From Hyphomicrobiales bacterium (GTDB lineage: Bacteria > Pseudomonadota > Alphaproteobacteria > Rhizobiales > Rhizobiaceae): a stretch of DNA of 45,751 nucleotides. A program made the translations under genes and the position numbers. Shown here one piece after another: positions 1-8,446 of this stretch (position 1 is its first letter; each line of letters starts with the position of its first letter). Below the pieces are notes generated by a model that was not told the DNA's origin, made no database searches, and saw only the letters and a program-made list of their open reading frames with translations. The stretch is taken from the NCBI GenBank assembly GCA_900468065.1, contig UBTA01000090.1, positions 1-45,751 of the forward strand. The letters are read 5' to 3'.

Positions 1-120
1 CTCCCGGGACACGATCTCGACGCCCACAACGTTGGGCTTCGTCTCACACGCAATCGCAGCTTGATCGGTCTACTTTCGTTGAAGCAGCAGGATAGCTTCT
101 GCCGCCCGACTGGTCGACAG

Positions 121-1371
121 TTAAGCCCGCGCCACGAGGCGATGTGCGGCAAGCGCTTCCAGCTTTTCCGCTTCCGATTGCAGGAAACTGGTTACAGCCG
201 TTTCGCCCGCAATTCTCAAGTCCGGTAAAAGGCCGGTGCTCATGCGTTCGATTTGAATGCCATTCCAAGGGTGAGTGTGCCTGACATCCATGGTGGTTTC
301 CGGCGAGGGGACCCGCGAAATTTCGCCAGATAAAATACGGAGTGGGATTTCCGGATCAGCCGCGAACGGCCTCGCAAGCCCGATGACATCAAGATCTCCA
401 CGGGAGAGTGCGTCCGTCATTTCACCAACGTTACGAAAGCCGCCCGTTACCATGATAGGTATTTTTGACGTTTCGCGGATGGCGCGCGCGAAGTCTACGA
501 AATACGCCTCTCGCTTCAATTGCGACAGATTAATTGGTTCGCCTTCATCTCGAATAGAGACGCCGACCACCTTTGGCTGTTCCAGCGATCCTCCTGAGAG
601 TTCGATCAAGTCAACCGACGTGTCGTTTAACATTTTTACAAGTTGAATGCACCCTGCATGGGAGAAACCCCCTTTAATGAAGTCGGAAGCGTTCAACTTG
701 ATGCCGATCGGAAACTTTGGCCCAACCTTTGCGCGCACAGCCTTGATGATTTCAAAAAGAAATTTGGCGCGGTTCTCCAGCGACCCGCCCCAGTTGTCCA
801 TCCGTTGGTTGGTGCGAGGGCTGAGAAACTGCGATATCAGGTAACCGTGCGCAGCCTGAAGTTCAATTCCCGTGAACCCTGCGCGTTGAACACTGTCGGC
901 CGCGTAAGAAAACTGATTGATGGCCGTGATAATCTGATGTTCCGTCATAGCTACGGGGGTGCTAAAGTTAGCTCCCACGCCGCGGAACGCCTCAATTTCG
1001 ACGACCGACGGAGCTAGTGGCCGTGGGTTAATCGAGGCATCCACCTGTCTGCCAGTGTGGCTCAATTGCACCCAGAACTGTGTTCCATTCGAGGTTCCCG
1101 CTGCGGCCAGTCGTTTCAACTGATAGTCTCCGCCTTCATCTGTGATCACCACATTCGCAGCTCGCTCAATGTGCAGACTATCCACCTGAAAGTTGCCGGA
1201 TATCAAAAGTCCGGCACCCGAGCGCGCCCATTGGGCATAAAGAGTTTCCAAGCGCGATGTCGAATGGCCTGCTGCATCCGCCAAGCCTTCGCTCATCGCT
1301 GCTTTGGCAATTCGGTTGTTTAATGTTGCGCCGCATGGAAGTTGCAATGGTGTAGAAAGGGAAACAGACAT
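121..1371 (-). CDS. NADH:flavin oxidoreductase, Old Yellow Enzyme family
   Basis: The 416-residue product is an FMN-dependent TIM-barrel ene-reductase, a family that reduces activated C=C bonds using NAD(P)H in the cytoplasm. Visible family motifs are QLSHTGRQ near residue 103, HGYLISQFLSP from 175, the NWGGSLENR block near 193-201, and the C-terminal phosphate-binding segments VTGGF (308-312) and GLARPF (331-336). The ATG at 1371 was chosen over an upstream in-frame start because AAAGGA precedes it at normal spacing and the protein then begins just before the barrel. One oddity: the first of the two usual substrate-binding positions (His in OYE and YqjM) is Gln172, while the second is His175. 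It lies 82 bp downstream of the WrbA-like gene on the same strand, so the two may share a transcript. Family is certain; substrate is unknown. Confidence 0.93.
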   Translation of the reverse strand: MSVSLSTPLQLPCGATLNNRIAKAAMSEGLADAAGHSTSRLETLYAQWARSGAGLLISGNFQVDSLHIERAANVVITDEGGDYQLKRLAAAGTSNGTQFWVQLSHTGRQVDASINPRPLAPSVVEIEAFRGVGANFSTPVAMTEHQIITAINQFSYAADSVQRAGFTGIELQAAHGYLISQFLSPRTNQRMDNWGGSLENRAKFLFEIIKAVRAKVGPKFPIGIKLNASDFIKGGFSHAGCIQLVKMLNDTSVDLIELSGGSLEQPKVVGVSIRDEGEPINLSQLKREAYFVDFARAIRETSKIPIMVTGGFRNVGEMTDALSRGDLDVIGLARPFAADPEIPLRILSGEISRVPSPETTMDVRHTHPWNGIQIERMSTGLLPDLRIAGETAVTSFLQSEAEKLEALAAHRLVARA

Positions 1372-1453
1372 ATCCAGTCCTTTAAGGGGTGTGTGGCCAT
1401 GTGAGCTCACATGATTTGAGGACGGCGAGGTAGCCCGCCGTCCTCGTGACATC

Positions 1454-2083
1454 TTAGGAAGCCGCGCCAACGATGTGTGCGCCTCTCAAGCCCTTCGCGA
1501 CTGATGTTACCCGCCTGCCCTGAAACTGGGCGACCGCCAAGTGATCCGCATCGGGCTTGAGTGTATCCATTGCTGACACGTGAGTGGCACCATAAGGAGT
1601 TCCCGCCTTGAACATCGCTGGATCGGCATATCCAAGCGGCACAATGATAAGGCCAAGGTGAGCCATAGGCGTGTACATGGAGAGAAGCGTGGACTCGTTG
1701 CCACCGTGCCTCGAAGACGTAGAGCCGAATACGGACCCGACCTTGCCGTTGAGTTTGCCCTGGAACCAGATGCCGCCCAAGCTGTCGATATAAGCCTTCA
1801 GTTCGGCTGCGATCGAGCCAAAGCGTGTCGGAGTTCCAAAGACGATCGCGTCAGCCCACTCTGCGTCTGCCTCGGTGGGAGCTTCATACTTGCTGTTCAT
1901 CTCGGCGGACTTTTCAGCCCAGCCCGGCGCATTTGCCATAACCTCCTGGCTGACGAATTCGCGCGCGCGACGCAGTCTTACTTCTGCGCCGTCTGCGATC
2001 GCGCCTTCGGCGATGGCGTTTGCGAGAATCTCGGTGGAACCATTTCTGGAATAGAAGGCGATCAACACTTTTGGTTTTGTCAT
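1454..2083 (-). CDS. wrbA: NAD(P)H:quinone oxidoreductase, WrbA-type flavodoxin
   Basis: The 209-residue product matches the WrbA/type IV NQO family: an FMN flavodoxin fold that reduces quinones by two electrons and so avoids semiquinone radicals. The FMN phosphate loop YSRNGSTE is at residues 11-18, the PTRFG loop at 85-89, and the isoalloxazine-contact segment STSSRHGGNES at 121-131. Length fits the family (about 200). The ATG at 2083 (protein begins MTKPKVLI) is preferred over a longer open frame that would add about 75 residues unlike any flavodoxin; AAGG lies upstream. It is cotranscribed in orientation with the Old Yellow Enzyme downstream and the zinc-finger gene upstream, giving a small quinone/electrophile-handling group. 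Gene symbol is by family resemblance. Confidence 0.92.
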   Translation of the reverse strand: MTKPKVLIAFYSRNGSTEILANAIAEGAIADGAEVRLRRAREFVSQEVMANAPGWAEKSAEMNSKYEAPTEADAEWADAIVFGTPTRFGSIAAELKAYIDSLGGIWFQGKLNGKVGSVFGSTSSRHGGNESTLLSMYTPMAHLGLIIVPLGYADPAMFKAGTPYGATHVSAMDTLKPDADHLAVAQFQGRRVTSVAKGLRGAHIVGAAS

Positions 2084-2329
2084 TACTTTTGGCCTTGTTG
2101 GTTGGGTTTGAGCTCGCATATGTTCAATCGTCACCGGAACGCGTGCGCATTCGGTCTCCGGCAAAAACTCTTTAATTGGCGCGCGATCATGCGAGCGCTG
2201 TTGGACAACCTTCTGGCGACCAACAGCAGCGAGTGGATATCGAGACTGACGCAGATTACATTTGCCCAAGGCCCGGAGAAGGAGTCCCCAGTAGGACGCT
2301 AAGTCCAAGAACTCGGACGATGTCGGGGA

Positions 2330-2671
2330 CTATCTCAGAAGAGTAGTCCAGGATGATGGTACTTTGCCCAAGGGGCCGGGTACGGGCTGATCGGCGGGGT
2401 GGCTCGTCGGGGGCGCAAGTGGTTCGCCGACTATCTCGCGCTTTTCCCTATAGTCCCAGAACCAGTACTCTCCTGGCTCGAACGACTGCGCGACGTCGTG
2501 TGCATGCCCTATTGCGTGTTCGGTCGCATGCGCGCCCGGTGACGAGTCGCAACATCCGATGTGTCCGCATGCAGCGCAACGACGAAGGTGATACCACCAA
2601 CCATCAGTTGTTAGGCATTCGACGCAGCCAACTCCGGAGGGCGGAACCGACGGATTTATCTTCTGTGACAT
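2330..2671 (-). CDS. UBP-type zinc-finger domain protein
   Basis: A 113-residue protein that is almost entirely a ZnF-UBP domain. The Cys/His ligands are clear: CVEC and CAAC pairs, GHIGCCD, then the spaced histidines in HATEHAIGHAHDV, followed by the aromatic WFWDY stretch typical of the domain. In bacteria this domain is often found as a stand-alone protein or fused to redox enzymes; in eukaryotes it binds the C-terminus of ubiquitin. What the bacterial form binds is not established. It sits upstream of the WrbA-like gene on the same strand, with its stop about 250 bp from the WrbA start, so operon membership is plausible but not shown. The ATG at 2671 gives a protein beginning just ahead of the domain. 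Confidence 0.85.
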   Translation of the reverse strand: MSQKINPSVPPSGVGCVECLTTDGWWYHLRRCAACGHIGCCDSSPGAHATEHAIGHAHDVAQSFEPGEYWFWDYREKREIVGEPLAPPTSHPADQPVPGPLGKVPSSWTTLLR

Positions 2672-3030
2672 AATACCTTTCCCGTGCGACAGCTTGCGAT
2701 AGGCACGCCGTGATTACCGGATATCAAAATACGCTGATTACGACCTTGACGCCGCCGCCGGCCAGAGGCGATGCGGTTGTGAAACTGAAGACGCTGGGTG
2801 GCAGAGTCATCGGCTCTGCGTCGCGAGATAACGGGCGTTGTCGTGCTTGCATTGTTTGGTTCCTCACCAATTTTACTGGAAGCCGTCCACCACCCTATCG
2901 TTCGTCAGGTACTATTGTCGGCCTTGCTTACCGAGTATCATCGGGGCCAGATTTCCAACATTAAACACTCGTTTTAGACGCATCCAACGTCCGCAGTAGA
3001 GCGACGCTGGATGCGACTTCCGATAGGCTG
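2672..3030. other. Intergenic region, no gene supported
   Basis: About 360 bases between the zinc-finger gene and the end of hmp. Short open frames exist on both strands, but none has a convincing ribosome-binding site or a recognisable product. The only clear structure is the hairpin at 2979-3015 just beyond the hmp stop. Confidence 0.5.
2979..3015 (-). terminator. Hairpin just past hmp
   Basis: Twelve-base arms (CGCATCCAACGT and ACGCTGGATGCG, 11 of 12 paired) enclose a 13-base loop, 15 bases beyond the hmp stop codon. No uridine run follows on the minus strand, so it may be a weak or Rho-assisted terminator, or a 3'-end stabiliser. Confidence 0.4.
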
Positions 3031-4245
3031 TCAGGCGGCCATCAGTTCGTCGGTCGGACCGAACAGCTCGAAGTGAATTCGGCTCGCCGACACCCCGGCG
3101 GAGTAAAGCTGACGGACAAGCGCTCGAAGAAACGGCTTGGGGCCGCAGAGATAGAAGTCGGCTGTCTCGAAGGGTGTATTTACCTTGAGCCAATCCACAC
3201 TTATGAAGCCATCATGGTCGTGCGTTCTGCCCGCTTCGTCGCTCCAGTGGGGTTCGCTGTAGAACGTCCTGACTGTCGTCTTCCCGTGGTTATCCGCCAG
3301 ATCCCTCACGTGACGGTCCATGGCGTGCATCGAACTGTTCATCGCGCCATGAACAAAATAAGTTTCGCGGTCCGGATGTCGATCGGCGATCGCTTCCAGC
3401 ATGCTGACCATCGGTGTGAGACCCACTCCTCCTGAAAGGAGCACGACAGGCTTTGTCGATGTCTCATCCAGGTAAAAATCGCCTGCTGGCGGGGTGGCCT
3501 CGACTGTGTCGCCAACTGCCGAGATGTCATGAAGGAATAGCGAACCGCCATTTCCTTTCGCCTCGCGCTTTACGGAGATGCGATAATACTCGTCGCTGGG
3601 TGCGCTGGATATCGAGTAGTTCCGCTTGAGATCACTTCCGTCGGCCAGCGAGAAGCGGAAAGTAAGGTATTGGCCGGGCCGGTGCGGGATGACCCTTCCG
3701 CCATCTAAAGGCTTCAGAATAAACGAGGTCACGACTTCGCTTTCAGGAACCTTGGAGCAGATCAAGAACTTGCGCCATCCGTTCCAGCCCCCAGTAGTGG
3801 TCTCGATCTCCTGCCTGATGGTGGCTTCGCGCTCTATCATGATGTTCGCAAGGAACCAGTATGCTTCACCCCAAGCAGCGAGGATTTCTGGTGTCGCGGC
3901 GGATCCAAGCACCTCGGAGATCGCGTCCAGCAGCGCTGTTGCCACAAACGGATAATGTTCGGCGAGAATGTGATAGCCGATGTGTTTCTGGGAAATCCGC
4001 TCAACGACTGGCAAGAGGACCGAAAGATTATCGATATTTTTGGCATAAGCGAGGATCGCGTTTGCGAGTGCATTCACCTGCGTGCCGCTTTCGCCTTGGT
4101 TCGAATGGTTGAAGAGAGCCCTGATTTTGGGGTCTTTAAATAGTCGTGCGTACATAGCGGCGGTTGTCGCAGTACCGTATTCCGCGAGCACGGGAACGGT
4201 AGCCTTTACGATAGCAATGGTTTGCTCAGACAAAGGTTCTGGCAT
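3031..4245 (-). CDS. hmp: Flavohemoglobin (nitric oxide dioxygenase)
   Basis: The 404-residue product oxidises nitric oxide to nitrate using O2 and NAD(P)H. An N-terminal globin domain (about 1-140) carries Tyr32 in the B-helix region and the proximal His88 in ISQKHIGYH. The FAD domain follows, with RNYSIS at 208-213, then the NAD-binding domain with LLSGGVGLTPM at 269-279 and the C-terminal FELFGP tail. Length equals the usual Hmp size. The ATG at 4245 is preceded by AAAGGAAAA, and the longer open frame upstream has no globin character. The gene is divergent from nsrR, with two NsrR-type operators in the 134-bp gap, so it is very likely NO-induced by relief of NsrR repression. Confidence 0.96.
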   Translation of the reverse strand: MPEPLSEQTIAIVKATVPVLAEYGTATTAAMYARLFKDPKIRALFNHSNQGESGTQVNALANAILAYAKNIDNLSVLLPVVERISQKHIGYHILAEHYPFVATALLDAISEVLGSAATPEILAAWGEAYWFLANIMIEREATIRQEIETTTGGWNGWRKFLICSKVPESEVVTSFILKPLDGGRVIPHRPGQYLTFRFSLADGSDLKRNYSISSAPSDEYYRISVKREAKGNGGSLFLHDISAVGDTVEATPPAGDFYLDETSTKPVVLLSGGVGLTPMVSMLEAIADRHPDRETYFVHGAMNSSMHAMDRHVRDLADNHGKTTVRTFYSEPHWSDEAGRTHDHDGFISVDWLKVNTPFETADFYLCGPKPFLRALVRQLYSAGVSASRIHFELFGPTDELMAA

Positions 4246-4287
4246 TTTCGATTTTCCTTTCGGATGGTCATTCAAGTGGGTTCTTAA

Positions 4288-4310
4288 AACATGCATCTGC
4301 ATTGCATCTT
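4288..4310. promoter_or_regulatory. NsrR operator candidate 1
   Basis: A 23-bp hyphenated inverted repeat, AACATGC-N9-GCATCTT. Its outer arms match the AAGATGC/GCATCTT halves of the known 23-bp NsrR consensus with one base different. It lies between hmp and nsrR, centred about 54 bp upstream of the hmp start. Confidence 0.75.
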
Positions 4311-4324
4311 TATAAATCGCGAGA

Positions 4325-4347
4325 AACATGCGAAGTAAAGGCATGTT
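4325..4347. promoter_or_regulatory. NsrR operator candidate 2
   Basis: A second 23-bp inverted repeat with perfect arms, AACATGC-N9-GCATGTT. It has the same arm length and spacing as the site at 4288-4310, 37 bp away centre to centre. It is nearer to the nsrR start, which suggests autoregulation as well as hmp control. Confidence 0.7.
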
Positions 4348-4379
4348 TTTAACTCGGCGAATTTGACGCAGGCAGCACG

Positions 4380-4820
4380 ATGAAAATGACCCGTTATACT
4401 GACTACGCCATGCGCGTGGTGATCCATGCGGGGTCCAAGAACGGTGATCTCTCGTCGATCCGGGAGATCTCCGAAACCTTTGAGATTTCCCAAAACCATC
4501 TAATGAAAGTAGTTCAAGATCTGTCAAACGCGGGGTTTGTCGAGGCCGTGCGCGGGCGTCGCGGTGGCGTACGACTAGCGACGTTGCCCGAAAACATAAA
4601 TCTGGGGAGGCTCCTGCGACACACCGAGAGGATGACCGATCTGCTCGACTGCTCGGGGTGTGTTATCGCGCCAGCCTGTGGTCTTCCCTCTATCCTAAAC
4701 GAGGCGACAGCCGCATTCATTGCGGTATTTGATAAATACACATTGGCTGACCTCTTGCGGAAGAAGAGCAGTCTCAGGCAGCTTTTCGCGATCGCAGGAG
4801 TGCAGGCCGAGAGTTTCTGA
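4380..4820 (+). CDS. nsrR: NsrR-type nitric-oxide-sensing Rrf2 repressor
   Basis: The 146-residue protein is an Rrf2-family regulator: a winged helix-turn-helix (about 1-70, MRYTDYA-like start then ISQNHLMKVVQDLSNAGFVEAVRG) followed by a cluster-binding loop with Cys91, Cys94 and Cys100 (CSGC then PAC). NsrR binds an Fe-S cluster through three such cysteines and loses DNA binding when NO attacks the cluster. The Cys spacing here (X2, X5) looks slightly tighter at the first gap than in enterobacterial NsrR. Divergence from hmp and two NsrR-like operators in the shared promoter region make the assignment strong; other Rrf2 proteins (IscR, RirA) are less likely in this context. Confidence 0.92.
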   Translation: MKMTRYTDYAMRVVIHAGSKNGDLSSIREISETFEISQNHLMKVVQDLSNAGFVEAVRGRRGGVRLATLPENINLGRLLRHTERMTDLLDCSGCVIAPACGLPSILNEATAAFIAVFDKYTLADLLRKKSSLRQLFAIAGVQAESF

Positions 4821-5056
4821 ACAGGGTCACAGTAGCTGCAGACGCAACACTGAGCACCGTAAGATAGGGCTATCGAGCGTAAAGAGGCAGCGATGATTAG
4901 AGCGGCAATCGCTATTGCCATCTGCAGGAGCATGCCGATTAGAGCGCCGGTCGGCAAACAATAGTTTTAGTTTATCTCAGCGTTGGTTTTATCGACCAAC
5001 ACCATCGCTCTCGTTAAATTTCGTTTCAAGCGCGGTTTGATTAAGAGGGTTTTGTA

Positions 5057-5809
5057 ATGAGAGTAGCTGTAATAGGCGCAACTGGCATGATTGGATCAAG
5101 ATTGGTCGCGGCCCTTAGTGACAACGGGCAAAACGTCGTCGCGGCCTCCCCTTCTTCAGGTGTTAATTCCTTCACCGGTGAAGGTCTCGAAAGAGCTTTG
5201 GCAGGCGCTGAGGTCTTGATCGACGTCACGAATACGTCTGCGTTTGGCGATCACAACGCCTTCGGTTTTTTTCGCCAATCCGGTACCAACCTAATATCGG
5301 CGGCCATCGCTAACGGAGTGAGCCATTATATCGCACTCTCCGTCGTGGGGACTGATCGACTAGTCGAAAGCGATTACTTTCGCGCCAAAATGGTCCAGGA
5401 AAATCTGATCCGAGCTTCGGGACTACCGTTCACCATCGTGCGTTCCACACAGTTCTTCGAATTCTGCAGCGGCATTGTCAACATGGCTGCCGAAGGCAAT
5501 TCTTTCCGGTTATCGAGTGCGATGGTTCGCCCGATCGCCGCAGGCGACACGGTTTCGGCTCTGACAGAGGTGGCGCTTGGAACGCCATTAAATCGTACGG
5601 TCGAAGTGGCAGGGCCCGAGGACTTTCGTTTAGACGACCTCGCGAGAATTCTTCTTGCGGCAAGCGAAGACACCAGGGGCGTCCTTACGGACAGGACCGC
5701 GCGATATTTCGATGTCGGTCTGGCTGAGCGGACTCTGCTACCAGGTCATGAAGCTATCGTCGGCAAAATACGTTTTGAGGACTGGCTTTATCAGACCATG
5801 TCGCACTGA
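5057..5809 (+). CDS. NmrA-like NAD(P)-binding (atypical SDR) protein
   Basis: A 250-residue Rossmann-fold protein starting with the dinucleotide-binding loop GATGMIGSRL at residues 8-17. It lacks the YxxxK pair of classical short-chain dehydrogenases and resembles the NmrA/TMR atypical SDR group, some of which reduce quinones or sense NAD(P)H. The STQFFEF segment near residue 135 is shared almost exactly with the paralogue at 28794-29549, as is the HYIALSVVGTDRL stretch. The ATG at 5057 follows AGAGGG at suitable distance. It is monocistronic as far as can be seen, 236 bp after nsrR on the same strand. Cofactor binding is confident; substrate is not known. Confidence 0.85.
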   Translation: MRVAVIGATGMIGSRLVAALSDNGQNVVAASPSSGVNSFTGEGLERALAGAEVLIDVTNTSAFGDHNAFGFFRQSGTNLISAAIANGVSHYIALSVVGTDRLVESDYFRAKMVQENLIRASGLPFTIVRSTQFFEFCSGIVNMAAEGNSFRLSSAMVRPIAAGDTVSALTEVALGTPLNRTVEVAGPEDFRLDDLARILLAASEDTRGVLTDRTARYFDVGLAERTLLPGHEAIVGKIRFEDWLYQTMSH

Positions 5810-6138
5810 TCGGATAATCAGTTTAGAACTTCTTTTTGGGACCTTCACACAACGACCGGCTATTCGGATTTTGGTGAAAACCGCCAGGATGATTCTACAC
5901 ATCAATCCGGATAGCCCCTCATTCCGCCCTTCCCGACGGACGAAGCCTGACCACCATAATCCAGTAACATCCGTTTAACGGAGACCGCCTCCCCCAAACT
6001 AAGGTTGGGCTTTCGCTAGACCAAATCTCTAACTTCCCTGCTCTTCAGTTCGATCAATTGCGCGCTTCAAGTGCGCTATCGTCCCCGCTTCGACTGAATG
6101 GAATAGAAGAACTTACCGCAATTGGAAGGGGGACGGCG
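5810..6138. other. Intergenic region, no gene supported
   Basis: About 330 bases between the NmrA-like gene and the leader ORF of the downstream kinase. No convincing ORF, strong terminator or recognisable operator was seen. It must contain the promoter for the leader/kinase unit. Confidence 0.4.
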
Positions 6139-6234
6139 ATGCTTTCGACAATTAACGCCTTGGTAACCCGAGAGGGGAGACAGCGCGTGCTCACACGTGA
6201 AGCAGTTTTGAAGAATTCAGGTGCGAACCTGTGA
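6139..6234 (+). CDS. Short leader ORF overlapping the kinase start
   Basis: A 31-codon ORF (ATG at 6139) with a strong ribosome-binding site, AAGGGGGA, 4-6 bases upstream. Its stop TGA (6232-6234) overlaps the GTG start of the histidine kinase (6231) as GTGA, a classic layout for translational coupling. The peptide begins MLSTINALVTREG and is basic, with no membrane segment. It matches nothing I recognise. It may be a real small protein, or a coupling leader that sets kinase expression. Confidence 0.45.
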   Translation: MLSTINALVTREGRQRVLTREAVLKNSGANL

Positions 6235-8066
6235 CGCCCATCCGAGTAGCTACTTTGCTAGGCGCGGCATTTATGCTCATGGTTGTCGCCATAACGGTCA
6301 TTCTGATCACCTTCCGCCACGACGCCGTCCTCTCCTCGACACGGAAAGAGCTCCGAACACTTGATCTCGTTCTTGCTGAGGAGACTGACCGCTCTCTGCA
6401 GAGCGTCCGCCTTCTGGTGGATAGTGTCGTCGAACAGATTAATATCAAAGGTATCGCTGACTCACAGACGCTCAACACGAAAATGGCAACCCTTGAAATT
6501 CACGAGGATCTTCGCGCCAGAATCGCGGGTGTCCCTCAGCTTGATGCTGTCACGATCGTCAACACAAAGGGTTTTATCGTCAATTTTTCGAGGAAATGGC
6601 CCGTCGCCGATAACGATCTTTCCGATCGCGATTGGTTCAAATCGATTAGAGACGGCGGCAAGGACTTTCTCTACCTTAGTAAAACGCTGATTGACCGAGC
6701 GACATTCAAACCCACGATCTATCTGGGAAGAAGGCTTTCCGCACCGAACGGAGATTTCATCGGTCTCGTCCTTGCGGCAGTTCAGTTGCGGCACTTCGAT
6801 CGCTTCTATGACTCCCTGAATCTCCCAGAGAGCGACTCTGTGGCACTCTGGAGAAAGGACGGAATTCTGCTCACACAGTATCCTCTCTCCCCATCGCCGA
6901 GCAACACACCGTTGCACGGGTTCTTACCCTCGGAGGAAAAGCCAGAAGTCGAAGGCACATATGAAGACACGATTACGTCTCGGGAGGGCGTCCAGCAGAC
7001 AAAAATTGTAGCCTCAGCAAAAACCCCGCAGTTTCCCGTCCAGGTTACGATAGCTCGGGACAAGCGTTCGGTTTTGGCCGCCTGGAAACGCGATGCCGCC
7101 GCCCTCATTCTGGCCGGATTCATAATCCTCATCGCGGTCGCAATTCTCCTGGCTGGGCTAATTAAACATCTCAAGACGCTCGATGCCACCGCAATACTTT
7201 GCCAAGAGCGCGAGCAGGCGATCCTAGCCCGGAACGAAATAGAAGAGGCACTCCGGCAGTCTCAGAAACTCGAATTCGTTGGTCAATTGACAGGAGGCAT
7301 TGCCCATGACTTCAACAATGTGCTGACTGTCGTGGTAAGCGGGCTGAATGTTCTTCGACGCAAGCTAGATAAGGGCGACACCGACGTAAGCGATGTAGTG
7401 ACTAGAATTCTGGACGCTACATCCCGGGCGGCGAGCCTTACGCGACGTCTTCTGGCGCTTGCCAGGCAAAAACCTACAGAGGCTGTCGAGATCGACCCGA
7501 ATGAGCTTCTTGCCGAACTGATCGAACTCATCGGTCACGCCATAGAGGGACCCGTTACCATTGCAACTTCTTTGGCGGACGATCTCTGGCAAGTGAGAGT
7601 GGATGCCAGCCAGTTCGAGAATGTCATCCTTAATCTTGCGGTCAACGCCCGAGACGCTATGAGTTCAGGGGGCGTGCTGTCAATTTCAGCTGAAAATCAC
7701 ACGGTGCGTGAAGAGGACCAGATTGCTCCGAAGATCGAAGCCGGTGAATATTTGCTGGTGACCGTGGCCGACACTGGGGTCGGAATGCCTGACGAAGTAA
7801 TTTCAAAATCATTCGAACCATTCTTCACGACAAAACCAATCGGCAAGGGCACTGGTCTTGGCCTCAGCCAGGTAATGTCTTTTGCGAGACAGTCGGGCGG
7901 CCACGTAACGGTGTCGTCGGAGGTCGGGACGGGCACGACGTTCCAGATGTTTATCCCGCGGCTCACTGAACATCCGCAGATTTTCGCTGAAGTGGAAGAG
8001 ACCTCGCAGGCGTCTTTGTCAGCCCTACGGACTTTGGCTGCCGATCCGTACGCGATGCAGTTTTGA
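6231..8066 (+). CDS. Membrane-bound sensor histidine kinase with periplasmic Cache-like domain
   Basis: The 611-residue product has a transmembrane segment at about 5-27, an extracytoplasmic region of about 260 residues with the DRDWFKSI stretch typical of dCache sensors, and a second membrane helix at 289-311. A HisKA domain follows with GGIAHDFNN (phosphoacceptor His359), then a HATPase domain with the N box VNARDAM, GVGMP, FEPFFTTK and GTGLGLS. Start is GTG at 6231; an in-frame stop lies 31 bases upstream, and the overlap with the leader ORF supports it. The protein ends about 35 residues past the ATPase domain. Kinases of this class often continue into a receiver domain, so the tail may be a stump. 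No partner regulator is adjacent, so it is an orphan kinase. Confidence 0.9.
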   Translation: MTPIRVATLLGAAFMLMVVAITVILITFRHDAVLSSTRKELRTLDLVLAEETDRSLQSVRLLVDSVVEQINIKGIADSQTLNTKMATLEIHEDLRARIAGVPQLDAVTIVNTKGFIVNFSRKWPVADNDLSDRDWFKSIRDGGKDFLYLSKTLIDRATFKPTIYLGRRLSAPNGDFIGLVLAAVQLRHFDRFYDSLNLPESDSVALWRKDGILLTQYPLSPSPSNTPLHGFLPSEEKPEVEGTYEDTITSREGVQQTKIVASAKTPQFPVQVTIARDKRSVLAAWKRDAAALILAGFIILIAVAILLAGLIKHLKTLDATAILCQEREQAILARNEIEEALRQSQKLEFVGQLTGGIAHDFNNVLTVVVSGLNVLRRKLDKGDTDVSDVVTRILDATSRAASLTRRLLALARQKPTEAVEIDPNELLAELIELIGHAIEGPVTIATSLADDLWQVRVDASQFENVILNLAVNARDAMSSGGVLSISAENHTVREEDQIAPKIEAGEYLLVTVADTGVGMPDEVISKSFEPFFTTKPIGKGTGLGLSQVMSFARQSGGHVTVSSEVGTGTTFQMFIPRLTEHPQIFAEVEETSQASLSALRTLAADPYAMQF

Positions 8067-8446
8067 AAGCGGTGTTGTCCGTTCCTGGCTTTAACTCCAA
8101 GTCTCCTTTTTTACGTCTACGACGCGGACGGTACATCCGGAATCGTAGCGTGCTACGGCTGAGCTAGCTCGTGGGGAAACCGCACGGGCCGTGATAGTTT
8201 AACGGGCATAACACCACGCTCGGTTGAGGGATTCACTTGCCGCGTTCTTGAATGTTACGCTGGCAGCAAATCCTGGGGAATTCAAAGCGGAGGTGATCGC
8301 GGCGAAACTCAGGGAAAATAGGGCGAGTAATCTTTCGGACACAAAGCTGAAGAAGTTGAAGCCGTAAGTTCAACCGATCACCTTAACATGCCGGAGAAAG
8401 GTCTTCGCTCCACAGCTCGGCGCAATGGCAATGATTGGCATGACTG
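8067..8446. other. Intergenic region with one doubtful small ORF
   Basis: About 380 bases between the kinase and the truncated hemoglobin, whose genes converge here. A 39-codon frame from TTG 8248 to TAA 8367 has charged, helix-like composition (KLRENRASN, KLKKLKP at its end), but no ATG and no clear ribosome-binding site. I do not call it a gene. Confidence 0.35.

Noticed and set aside
1..120. Possible partial gene at the left edge on the minus strand, open to base 1 after a stop near 75
   Set aside because: Only about 23 codons are visible, with no start, ribosome site or recognisable motif.
4514..4957. 147-codon minus-strand frame over nsrR
   Set aside because: It is antisense to a clear NsrR gene and has no plausible protein character.
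8248..8367. 39-codon charged ORF between the kinase and truncated hemoglobin genes
   Set aside because: TTG start only, no ribosome site, no family resemblance.
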